From Aestuariibaculum marinum (lineage in GTDB: Bacteria > Bacteroidota > Bacteroidia > Flavobacteriales > Flavobacteriaceae): a DNA stretch of 64,000 nt. A program made the translations under genes and the position numbers. Of this stretch, positions 12,226 through 19,524 are shown piece after piece. The notes under the pieces were generated by a model. That model worked only from the letters and a program-made list of their open reading frames with translations. It had not been told where the DNA came from and did no database searches. Every line of letters starts with the position of its first letter. Position 1 is the stretch's first letter. The stretch lies in the NCBI RefSeq assembly GCF_014596975.1, contig NZ_JACVXD010000001.1:616928-680927 (forward strand), read 5' to 3'.

Positions 12226-13473
12226 TTAAAAATTATACATAAAACCGAAACTAATTCTCATAGCATCACGACTTTTATCTAAAGCCTGAGCTACACCATT
12301 TACTTGTCCTTTAACATCTATTGATTTTATACCGTAGTCGAGCTCGAGACCAACGGTCATACGTTCATAGGCATCATACATAAGGTTGAAAATACCGTAA
12401 TAATGCTTATGCGTAAAATCGCCCTCTACAAACACCGTTGTATCATCTAATGATTCATAAACAATAAGCCTTTCGGAGTCATCTAACTTAAATTGTGTCG
12501 CTCCAAAAACTATATTGGTATGCAATTTAGTAGTTATAAAGTACCCATAAGATGCCCAACCTCCAAAAGCAGGAGTTGCACTGATATTATTATTTCTGGA
12601 AGGATATCCATCATAACCTCCTCCAGAAACCGTAGTTAAATATGCTGAAATACCTTTCCCACCAACCAATTGAAATTGAAAGTTGTTTAAATTAGGTTTA
12701 TAGTTTCCACTAAAGCTTACTCCATAACCTAAAAAATTATCTATCTCATCATCCAATTTATAACGTACACTTCTCAATATGGAAGATAACCTTAAATGCC
12801 CCCAATCCTTTTTATATTTTACCGCAAAAGTGAAATCCGGCATAAACTGATCGGCCTCCTCTACTAATGGCTGAAATTCATCGTAAGTAAAATTAGTTGC
12901 TATAGGCGCTTCAATACTGGCTTCGTAGATCCAATTGGGATTTCCGAAAGTGTTCTTATATTTCACGTGGGGCGTACGAATCCATACACCAGACGGCGGA
13001 CCTTCTAACTCCATAATATCCGGCCAGATGTCTTCGTCTCCAAAATTATTCCACATCTGCCCTATTTGCCAATGTTCGGTTTCTACATATGCTTTTCTAA
13101 GACGCATTCTTCCATTTCCTCCCCAAAAATCAGATTCAACTACAGCCTTAATCACTTTTCCATTTTCCTGAACCATATGTGTCGTTAATCGCAATTGAGT
13201 TTGATATAAATCTGCTTTAAGACTTTTGTCATCATTCGTTCCAAATACATTAATAAGCCCTACATTAAAGGTTTCATTATCATTCAAACCTCCAAAAACA
13301 TCCATATAGCCGTTTAGTTTCATGTTTACCCCTAAACTAGACTTGATACGAGGTTGATGATTTATGGAATCGTTTGATGTAATGGTTAAAAACGGATCTT
13401 GAGCAAACGCACTTAAGCTATTGAGCACTAAAAATGCGATAGTAACATATTTCATACGAATAAATTTAAACAT
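12226..13473 (-). CDS. Outer-membrane porin (DcaP-like / phosphate-selective porin type)
   Basis: A 415-residue beta-barrel protein. The signal peptide ends at SAFAQ; translation may start at 13473 or at the second ATG (13455), and both give a valid signal. Repeated amphipathic strands rich in aromatic residues continue to the C-terminal aromatic Phe (FGFMYNF), as expected for an outer-membrane barrel. The block QTQLRLTTHM...VVESDFWG...RLRKAYVE...IGQMWNNFGDEDIWPDIME is like DcaP/porin O-P family proteins. The substrate is unknown; such porins often carry anionic or aromatic small molecules. It is separated from kduI by a strong terminator. Confidence 0.78.
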   Translation of the reverse strand: MFKFIRMKYVTIAFLVLNSLSAFAQDPFLTITSNDSINHQPRIKSSLGVNMKLNGYMDVFGGLNDNETFNVGLINVFGTNDDKSLKADLYQTQLRLTTHMVQENGKVIKAVVESDFWGGNGRMRLRKAYVETEHWQIGQMWNNFGDEDIWPDIMELEGPPSGVWIRTPHVKYKNTFGNPNWIYEASIEAPIATNFTYDEFQPLVEEADQFMPDFTFAVKYKKDWGHLRLSSILRSVRYKLDDEIDNFLGYGVSFSGNYKPNLNNFQFQLVGGKGISAYLTTVSGGGYDGYPSRNNNISATPAFGGWASYGYFITTKLHTNIVFGATQFKLDDSERLIVYESLDDTTVFVEGDFTHKHYYGIFNLMYDAYERMTVGLELDYGIKSIDVKGQVNGVAQALDKSRDAMRISFGFMYNF

Positions 13474-13513
13474 CTTAATTTACTCATTTTTAACCACATA
13501 AAATACTACAAAT

Positions 13514-13551
13514 AAAAAAAGGCGCTAAAACTAAGTTTTAGCGCCTTTTTT
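13514..13551. terminator. Terminator at the end of the uxu-lut-kduI operon
   Basis: AGGCGCTAAAACT pairs with AGTTTTAGCGCCT, flanked by A7 and T6. It closes the minus-strand operon after kduI (ends 13570). Confidence 0.92.
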
Positions 13552-13569
13552 AAAACCTGTAATAACATA

Positions 13570-14412
13570 CTATCTCAATTCCGGAATAGCACAAACATCC
13601 ATATCGCCGTAATCTAAATTCTCACCAGCCATGCCCCAGATAAACGAGTAATTACTTGTACCTGAACCTGAGTGAATAGACCATGGTGGAGAAATTACTG
13701 CCTGGTTATTTTGCATCCAGATGTGTCTTGTTTCATTAGTTTCTCCCATAAAGTGACATACCGATTGCCCTTCTGGTACTTCAAAGTAGAAATACACTTC
13801 CATTCTACGATCGTGAACGTGAGCCGGCATTGTATTCCAGCTACTTCCTACTTTAATAGATGTCATTCCCATTTGTAACTGACATACATCAACGACACTG
13901 TTTACAATATACTTTCTTAAAGTACGTGCATTGGCAGTTTCAGGAGATCCTAATTCAATAACTTCTACATCATCCGTTCCAATTTTCTTTGTTGGATACG
14001 CTTTATGAGCAGGTGTTGAATTTAAATAGAACATTGCCGGGCTATCTGCAGATGCACTTGCAAATACAACCTCTTTATTACCTTGCCCTACATATAAAGC
14101 TTCTTTGTGGTTTAACTCATATACCGTACCGTCTACAGTTACTGTTCCGGCTTGACCGATATTAATAATACCAAGCTCTCTTCTTTGTAAAAAGAATTCT
14201 GCTTTAAGCGGATCAATTGCATCTAATGACACTGACTTAGAAACCGGTAACACACCCCCCGTAATAAAACGATCGTAGTGTGAATACACTAAGTTCAATT
14301 TATCGGCTTCAAAAAGATTTTCAATTAAAAATTCGTTTCTTAGTTGCGTTGTATCGTACCCTTTTACGCCTTGAGGGCTTGATGCGTAACGCGATTCATA
14401 ACTAACTGACAT
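13570..14412 (-). CDS. kduI: 5-dehydro-4-deoxy-D-glucuronate isomerase
   Basis: A 280-residue cupin-fold isomerase, normal family length. It converts 5-dehydro-4-deoxy-D-glucuronate, the open-chain product of unsaturated uronides released by polysaccharide lyases, to 3-deoxy-D-glycero-2,5-hexodiulosonate. Zinc ligands are visible: H198 and H200 (PAHVHDRRMEVYFYF), E205 and H247 (PPWSIHSGSG). The start MSVSYESRYASSPQGVKGYDT is typical. It is the last gene of the minus-strand operon. A perfect 16-bp palindrome lies in the gap before it, so it may also have its own regulation. No recognisable kduD is present in the window. Confidence 0.96.
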   Translation of the reverse strand: MSVSYESRYASSPQGVKGYDTTQLRNEFLIENLFEADKLNLVYSHYDRFITGGVLPVSKSVSLDAIDPLKAEFFLQRRELGIINIGQAGTVTVDGTVYELNHKEALYVGQGNKEVVFASASADSPAMFYLNSTPAHKAYPTKKIGTDDVEVIELGSPETANARTLRKYIVNSVVDVCQLQMGMTSIKVGSSWNTMPAHVHDRRMEVYFYFEVPEGQSVCHFMGETNETRHIWMQNNQAVISPPWSIHSGSGTSNYSFIWGMAGENLDYGDMDVCAIPELR

Positions 14413-14445
14413 AATTTATAGTTTTAGTTTCTTAATTTTTTTAAT

Positions 14446-14461
14446 GCTTAAACGTTTAAGC
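14446..14461. promoter_or_regulatory. Perfect 16-bp palindrome upstream of kduI, candidate LacI-type operator
   Basis: GCTTAAACGTTTAAGC is fully self-complementary with a central CG, a form common in LacI-family operators. It lies 34 bases before the kduI start, in the lutC-kduI gap, next to a weaker dyad GGATAAA/TTTATCC at 14471-14490. The regulator is not in the window. Confidence 0.55.
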
Positions 14462-14502
14462 TATTTACACGGATAAAATAAAATTTATCCAAATACCATT
14501 TT

Positions 14503-15084
14503 CTAAAAAAGAACGACGGTTAAGCTAATGGCTCCGTGAGCACCAACTACCAAACATTGTTCTATATCTGCTGTTTTTGATGGTCCTGAAATGAAGGTTC
14601 CAAAGGTTCTTTCACGCTCTGAAATCGCATCAAAAATCTGGTGCATATGCAAATTAACAGCATTTTTAGGGACTACCAAAATTAAATCGTTGGTAATAAA
14701 TGGTAAAGCACGTACAACCATATCGTCTTCCGAAACCCAAACAGCGCCATTTTCGGCTACTGCAAAATTTCCCTTTATAATGGTTAAATCGATGTCCTCA
14801 AGCGTATGTGGGTCGGTCTCTTTTGAAACAGGAACTGTACCTAAGGCGGATTCCTTCATGCAAGACACAATTTTTTTAGCTTCTGGATATAACGTCTTAA
14901 TCTCTTCATCAAGGGTAGCCAATCCATCTAACTCAAGAAGACGTCCGCCAACAAATTCAATATTTTCTTTAAAGCGTTCTATTAAATTAATATCCTCATC
15001 AAAAACACTTAAATCGATATCTGGTAATGACAGGGTTTCAGGTTTATTAGCCTTCACCGCTTTTAATATAGATTCTCTACTCAT
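14503..15084 (-). CDS. lutC: Lactate utilization protein C (LUD domain)
   Basis: A 193-residue LUD-domain protein, the third subunit of the LutABC lactate oxidation complex. The start at 15084 (MSRESILKAVK) is chosen over the in-frame ATG at 15123, since it gives the usual N-terminus and only an 8-base overlap with lutB. Features are the segment AENGAVWVSEDDMVVRALPF and the C-terminal FGTFISGPSKTADIEQCLVVGAHG, both typical of LutC/YkgG. It follows lutB directly, in the same order as in other lut operons. It acts in the cytoplasm with the two Fe-S subunits. Confidence 0.92.
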   Translation of the reverse strand: MSRESILKAVKANKPETLSLPDIDLSVFDEDINLIERFKENIEFVGGRLLELDGLATLDEEIKTLYPEAKKIVSCMKESALGTVPVSKETDPHTLEDIDLTIIKGNFAVAENGAVWVSEDDMVVRALPFITNDLILVVPKNAVNLHMHQIFDAISERERTFGTFISGPSKTADIEQCLVVGAHGAISLTVVLF

Positions 15085-16444
15085 TTTTTTGTCTTTTTTT
15101 GTACCACTCTTCGAAATTATCACCTTTTACTTCCGGCAAATCTCTCGCATGACCCCAGGTGTTAATTTTTGAATTTATTAAAGATTTTGGTGTATGTTTT
15201 AACATGAAACGGGTGGACTTACCTACAAAATCATACGTCTTTGGCTTTGCCAAAATACTTCCGGCAGCTTTCATAATGTTTTTCTTTACAGTTGGTTGTG
15301 GTACGTCTTTTACGATAATTTGACGCCATTTATACAACTGCTCATGAATATTAATCTTTACCGGACACACATCACTACAAGACCCACAAAGTGTAGATGC
15401 AAATGGTAACGAACTGTGTTTCGTTAAGTCTTTTCCTGGTGATAAAATAGAACCGATAGGTCCTGGAATAGTTGCATCGTAACTATGTCCGCCACTACGT
15501 CTGTAAATAGGACAAGTATTCATACAAGCTCCACAACGAATACAGTGTAGCGATCGTCTGAAATCCTCTCGACTTAACTGCTCCGTTCTTCCATTATCTA
15601 CGATAATGATATGCATTTCTTTACCTTCTTCAGGTTTGTTGAAATATGATGAATAGGTCGTTATAGGCTGACCTGTTGCACTTCTTGCTAATAAACGTAA
15701 AAATATACCTAAATGTTTTTCTTGTGGAATTAACTTTTCCATTCCCATACAGGCAATATGTACTTTAGCTAAGTGTGCTCCCATATCGGCGTTACCTTCA
15801 TTGGTACATACTACAAAACCACCAGTATCGGCAACGGCAAAATTAACACCAGTTATCGCCGCATCGGCTTGCAAAAACTTATTTCTTAAATGCTTTCTTG
15901 CCTCACGAGTTAGATATTCAGGATTTCCTCCACTTGGCTTGGTGCCTAAATGCTCCTGAAATAACTCGTCTACTTCTTCTTTAGTTTTATGAATAGCAGG
16001 TAATACAATATGACTCGGTGGCTCCTTTGCTAACTGCACAATACGCTCTCCTAAATCGGTGTCAATAACTTCAATATCATTAGCTTCCAAAAACGGATTT
16101 AAATGACACTCTTCAGTTAACATCGATTTACTTTTTACAATCTTCTTGGCATTGTGTTTTTGAAGAATGCTGTGAATAATTTTATTATGTTCTTCGGCGT
16201 TTGCTGCCCAGTGTACTGTAACACCATTCTTTTTTGCGTTTTCTTCAAATTGCACCAAATAGTTATCTAAATTCGATAACACATTGGCTTTTAGAGCTGA
16301 TGCATAGTCACGAAGTTGTTCCCAACCTTGTATTTTATGCGCCTGTTTATCACGTTTCTGCCTTACAAACCATAAGGCTTTATCGTGCCAGTTTACCTTA
16401 GCCTCATTTTCATTAAATTTTGCTGCTGCTTCTGCGTGTGCCAT
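15077..16444 (-). CDS. lutB: Lactate utilization Fe-S protein LutB
   Basis: A 455-residue protein joining an N-terminal LUD domain (about 60-290) to a ferredoxin-like domain with two 4Fe-4S motifs: CIRCGACMNTCP (Cys 301, 304, 307, 311) and CGSCSDVCP (Cys 353, 356, 360). The C-terminal DUF3390-like tail completes the usual architecture. With LutA and LutC it oxidises L-lactate to pyruvate. Here it sits between a uronate pathway and a rhamnose pathway, whose aldolase step yields lactaldehyde and then lactate, so the lut genes probably finish that branch. It lies 2 bases from lutA. Confidence 0.95.
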   Translation of the reverse strand: MAHAEAAAKFNENEAKVNWHDKALWFVRQKRDKQAHKIQGWEQLRDYASALKANVLSNLDNYLVQFEENAKKNGVTVHWAANAEEHNKIIHSILQKHNAKKIVKSKSMLTEECHLNPFLEANDIEVIDTDLGERIVQLAKEPPSHIVLPAIHKTKEEVDELFQEHLGTKPSGGNPEYLTREARKHLRNKFLQADAAITGVNFAVADTGGFVVCTNEGNADMGAHLAKVHIACMGMEKLIPQEKHLGIFLRLLARSATGQPITTYSSYFNKPEEGKEMHIIIVDNGRTEQLSREDFRRSLHCIRCGACMNTCPIYRRSGGHSYDATIPGPIGSILSPGKDLTKHSSLPFASTLCGSCSDVCPVKINIHEQLYKWRQIIVKDVPQPTVKKNIMKAAGSILAKPKTYDFVGKSTRFMLKHTPKSLINSKINTWGHARDLPEVKGDNFEEWYKKRQKNE

Positions 16445-16446
16445 AA

Positions 16447-17184
16447 TTAGATACTACTGTTTAAAATTTCTGCTATGTGCATCACCTTAAGTGGCTGCTT
16501 ATTTCTATTGATTAAACCTTCCAAATGCATTAAACACGAATGGTCGGCTCCGGTAATCACTTCTACATCGCTATCAATATGATCCTGAATTCGGTCTTTA
16601 CCCATTTTAACTGAAATGGCTTCTTCAAATACCGAGAATGTTCCTCCAAATCCGCAACATTCATCCGCACGATTTAAGGTTTTAAGTTCTAAACCTTTGA
16701 CTTCCTTTAATAAATTTTCTTCAGTTGAAAAATGAGGATCCATACGCTCTGAACATGAACCTAAACGTAATCCGCGTAAGCCGTGACAACTTTTATGAAT
16801 ACCTACTTTATGCGGGAAAGACGCTCCTAAATCGGTTTTACCAAGCACCTGATATATAAACTGACATAACTCATAGGTGTTATCGCGAACGCGTTTCACA
16901 TCTTCGGTTTGTTCTAAGATATCAAAATGCTTCTTTACATGATACACACAACTTCCCGAAGGCCCTACGATATAATCGTAGTTTTTGAAATTTTCAACGA
17001 ACAACTGACAGGTGCCTTTAGAATCCTCTTCGTATCCTGAATTTCCAAGTGGTTGTCCGCAACAGGTCTGCCCTAATGGATATTCTACATCGACTCCTAA
17101 TTTTTCAAGAAGTTCTAATGATGCTATTCCGACCTGCGGATAGAGTTGATTTATATAACACGGTATAAATAAACCGACTTTCAT
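16447..17184 (-). CDS. lutA: Lactate utilization Fe-S oxidoreductase LutA
   Basis: A 245-residue protein with two CCG-type cysteine motifs, QTCCGQPLGNSG (Cys 41-42) and ADECCGFGGTF near residue 200, plus the segment GPSGSCVYHVKKHF. This is the LutA/YkgE pattern, which binds Fe-S clusters and is related to the CCG domains of GlpC and HdrB. It is the first of the three lut genes in this operon, 22 bases after uxuA. Normal length; nothing odd seen. Confidence 0.95.
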   Translation of the reverse strand: MKVGLFIPCYINQLYPQVGIASLELLEKLGVDVEYPLGQTCCGQPLGNSGYEEDSKGTCQLFVENFKNYDYIVGPSGSCVYHVKKHFDILEQTEDVKRVRDNTYELCQFIYQVLGKTDLGASFPHKVGIHKSCHGLRGLRLGSCSERMDPHFSTEENLLKEVKGLELKTLNRADECCGFGGTFSVFEEAISVKMGKDRIQDHIDSDVEVITGADHSCLMHLEGLINRNKQPLKVMHIAEILNSSI

Positions 17185-17206
17185 ATTAATGCTTTTAAAT
17201 TACTAT

Positions 17207-18367
17207 TTATATACTTTTTGAAATACCAAGTGCTAAACCACGTAATTCTGCTAAACCACGTAAACGACCAATAGCTGTATACCCAGCATACGCTTTATTG
17301 TTTTCTAAATCGCTTAGCATTTGGTGCCCGTGATCGGGACGCATTGGTAATTGTATGTTTCTTTGTTTTTCTACTTCTAAAACAGCTTTTACTACTTCGT
17401 ACATATCTGAAGAACCATCTAAATGATTGTCTTCATAGAAACTCCCATCATCTTCTCGTTTTACATTTCTTAGGTGTAAAAAGTGAATGCGATCGGCAAA
17501 CTTTCTAATCATACTTGGTAAATCGTTATCTGGATTAGCTCCTAACGACCCTGTACAAAAGGTGATACCGTTTGATGGACTATCTATAAAGTTTACCAAA
17601 TCGGTTAAATCGGCTTCCGATTTAATAATACGTGGTAAGCCCATAATATCCATAGGCGGATCGTCCGGATGAATCGCCATGACAATCCCGTTTTCTTCAC
17701 ATACCGGAATCACTTCGTTTAAGAAGAATGATAGATTCGCTTTTAAATCGGCATGTGATAAGTTATCGTACTGCGCAATCATGTCCTTAAACACCGGAAT
17801 CGTTAAATCGTCTACTGTTCCTGGTAAACCTTTTAACACATTATCTTCAAGCGCTTGCTTGTCTTCAGCAGACATCTCGGCATAACGCTTTTCAGCTAAT
17901 GCTAAAATTTCTCTTGTGTAGGCTTCCTCTACCCCTTCACGCTCCATGATGAATTTTTCGAAAACGGCCATCTCCACCTTATCGAAACGTAACGCTGTGC
18001 TACCATCTTCTAATTTCCAGAACAGTTGTGTACGCGTCCAGTCTAACACTGGCATGAAATTATAACACACGTTTTTAATCCCACAAGCTGCTACATTGCG
18101 TAAACTTTGCTTGTAGTTTTCTATACGCTGTAAATAATCGCCTTGACGTAATTTTATGTTTTCGTGAATAGGAATACTTTCGATGAAGCTCCATACTAAA
18201 CCAGCGTCTTCAATAAGCGTTTTTACTTTCTGGATTTCTTCAACTTCCCAAACTTCACCGTTTGATACATGGTGTAAAGCGGTTACAACTCCTGTTGCTC
18301 CTGCTTGTTTTATATCTGATAATTTTACAGAGTCTGAAACTCCAAACCATCTAAATGTTTCTTGCAT
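17207..18367 (-). CDS. uxuA: Mannonate dehydratase
   Basis: A 386-residue UxuA of normal length. It dehydrates D-mannonate to 2-keto-3-deoxygluconate. Evidence includes the start MQETFRWFGVSDSVKLSDI, the IHPDDPPMDIMGLPRI segment, FCTGSLGANPDNDL, and the C-terminal RPDHGHQMLSD, whose histidines and acids form the metal site. It follows the SDR gene by 23 bases, and the two would act in sequence (fructuronate to mannonate to KDG). Glucuronate isomerase (UxaC) and the KDG kinase and aldolase are not in the window. Confidence 0.97.
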   Translation of the reverse strand: MQETFRWFGVSDSVKLSDIKQAGATGVVTALHHVSNGEVWEVEEIQKVKTLIEDAGLVWSFIESIPIHENIKLRQGDYLQRIENYKQSLRNVAACGIKNVCYNFMPVLDWTRTQLFWKLEDGSTALRFDKVEMAVFEKFIMEREGVEEAYTREILALAEKRYAEMSAEDKQALEDNVLKGLPGTVDDLTIPVFKDMIAQYDNLSHADLKANLSFFLNEVIPVCEENGIVMAIHPDDPPMDIMGLPRIIKSEADLTDLVNFIDSPSNGITFCTGSLGANPDNDLPSMIRKFADRIHFLHLRNVKREDDGSFYEDNHLDGSSDMYEVVKAVLEVEKQRNIQLPMRPDHGHQMLSDLENNKAYAGYTAIGRLRGLAELRGLALGISKSI

Positions 18368-18390
18368 TTTCTTTTAAATCTGAATAAAAA

Positions 18391-19203
18391 TTAAACCCCA
18401 CTAAACGCACTGAATCCGCCATCAACAGGAATGACAATCCCAGTTACAAACTTTGAGGCATCAGAACATAAATAATGTAAAGCGCCATGCAACTCATCGG
18501 CTTCGCCAAAGCGTTTCATTGGTGTGTTGTTTATAATGGTGTTACCTCTGTCGGTATAGCTTCCGTCTTCATTCAATAACAAAGCGCGGTTTTGATTTCC
18601 AATGAAAAATCCTGGAGCAATAGCATTAACACGTAAGCCATCTCCGTATTTCGTGGCTAATTCAACAGATAACCATTTGGTATAATTATCAATTGCCGCT
18701 TTTGAAGCTGAATACCCCGCAACGCGTGTAATAGCTCTGTCGGCAGCCATAGAAGAAATATTAATGATGACGCCTGATTTATTCTTCACCATTTCTTTAC
18801 CAAAAACGACAGAAGGAATAATACTTCCAAATAAATTTAAATCGACCACCTTTTTAAAGTCATCCATATTGATATCGAAAAACGATTGTGTTGGTCCTAC
18901 AGTCGCTCCAGGCATATTACCGCCTGCGGCGTTAATCAGCACATCGATTTTTCCATATTTTGCGATAATGGCATCCGACACTTCTTGTAGGCTTTCTTCC
19001 TCAACAACATTACACAAATACCCATCAACTTTATTACTGATGGTTTTCATGTGTTTTACGGTTGCATCAACCGTGTCTTGTTTATAATGTAATATGATTA
19101 CCGTAGCGCCTTGTAAAAGTAAATATTCGGCCATGCTGCCTCCTAATACACCACCGCCTCCGGTAACGAGAACTACTTTATCTTCTAAATTAAATAGATT
19201 CAT
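18391..19203 (-). CDS. SDR oxidoreductase, probable D-mannonate oxidoreductase (fructuronate reductase)
   Basis: A 270-residue classical short-chain dehydrogenase. The nucleotide-binding motif TGGGGVLGGSMAEYL, the NAAGG motif, the catalytic Ser in NISSMAAD, and YSASK are all present. Its position directly before uxuA and the start NLEDKVVLVTGGGGVLGG match the SDR-type fructuronate reductase that replaces the long-chain UxuB in many Bacteroidota and Bacilli. It would reduce fructuronate to mannonate with NAD(P)H. A KduD-like activity (the step after KduI) is the main alternative and cannot be excluded from sequence alone. It is the first gene of the minus arm of the locus. Confidence 0.82.
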   Translation of the reverse strand: MNLFNLEDKVVLVTGGGGVLGGSMAEYLLLQGATVIILHYKQDTVDATVKHMKTISNKVDGYLCNVVEEESLQEVSDAIIAKYGKIDVLINAAGGNMPGATVGPTQSFFDINMDDFKKVVDLNLFGSIIPSVVFGKEMVKNKSGVIINISSMAADRAITRVAGYSASKAAIDNYTKWLSVELATKYGDGLRVNAIAPGFFIGNQNRALLLNEDGSYTDRGNTIINNTPMKRFGEADELHGALHYLCSDASKFVTGIVIPVDGGFSAFSGV

Positions 19204-19242
19204 TTATTATTTTGAAAAGTTTAAAAATCTTGATGATTGTAG

Positions 19243-19250
19243 CAAATTTA
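19243..19250 (-). promoter_or_regulatory. -7 box of the SDR-uxuA-lut operon
   Basis: Reads TAAATTTG on the minus strand, matching TAnnTTTG. The expected transcription start is near 19236, giving a leader of about 33 bases. Confidence 0.65.
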
Positions 19251-19272
19251 ATGATATACATAATAATTACTA

Positions 19273-19288
19273 TACTGCACTGTACTGT
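19273..19288 (-). promoter_or_regulatory. Direct-repeat operator of the uxu arm
   Basis: On the minus strand the site reads ACAGTACAGTGCAGTA, three tandem pentamers of the ACAGT type. It matches the site at 19455-19470 at 14 of 16 positions and in the same orientation to its promoter. Direct pentamer repeats next to the -33 region suggest an activator, for example of the AraC family. Confidence 0.7.
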
Positions 19289-19454
19289 TTATTTCTTTTT
19301 TTAAAAATAACTACCTCTTTTATTAATTCGTTAAATAATTGACAATCAAAAAACAAAGAACTGATAATTTGCTATAAAAAATTATTTAAAATAATATCAA
19401 TATCGTTGTTTTAACAATAAATAAATATCAAATTATCAATATTTTATTCATTTT

Positions 19455-19470
19455 ACAGTACAGTACAGGA
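19455..19470 (+). promoter_or_regulatory. Direct-repeat operator of the rha arm
   Basis: Reads ACAGTACAGTACAGGA, three tandem ACAGT-like pentamers. The gap to the rha -7 box (19471-19492) is 22 bases, identical to the spacing on the uxu side. Confidence 0.7.
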
Positions 19471-19492
19471 TAGAAACAAAAATCACTTCATT

Positions 19493-19500
19493 TAATTTTG
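19493..19500 (+). promoter_or_regulatory. -7 box of the rhaEW operon
   Basis: TAATTTTG matches TAnnTTTG. The expected start is near 19507, with the ATG of rhaEW at 19525. Confidence 0.65.
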
Positions 19501-19524
19501 AGAACAAATATTTTAAAAATTCTC

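Larger units (their letters stand above)
19204..19524. promoter_or_regulatory. Divergent regulatory region between the uxu and rha operons
   Basis: This 321-base gap holds no gene. It contains two facing promoters (-7 boxes at 19250-19243 on minus and 19493-19500 on plus), each with the same 16-bp repeat element exactly 22 bases upstream of the box. The middle, about 19290-19450, is very AT-rich without a clear further motif. Confidence 0.8.

Noticed and set aside
14591-15172. 193-codon open frame opposite lutC and the end of lutB
   Set aside because: It is antisense to two clearly conserved genes, shows no family pattern and is serine/lysine biased as expected for a shadow frame.
18391-19203. 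Calling the SDR gene kduD
   Set aside because: KduD would fit the presence of kduI, but the SDR is directly coupled to uxuA and its N-terminus resembles SDR-type fructuronate reductases. The call stays mannonate oxidoreductase with kduD as the alternative.
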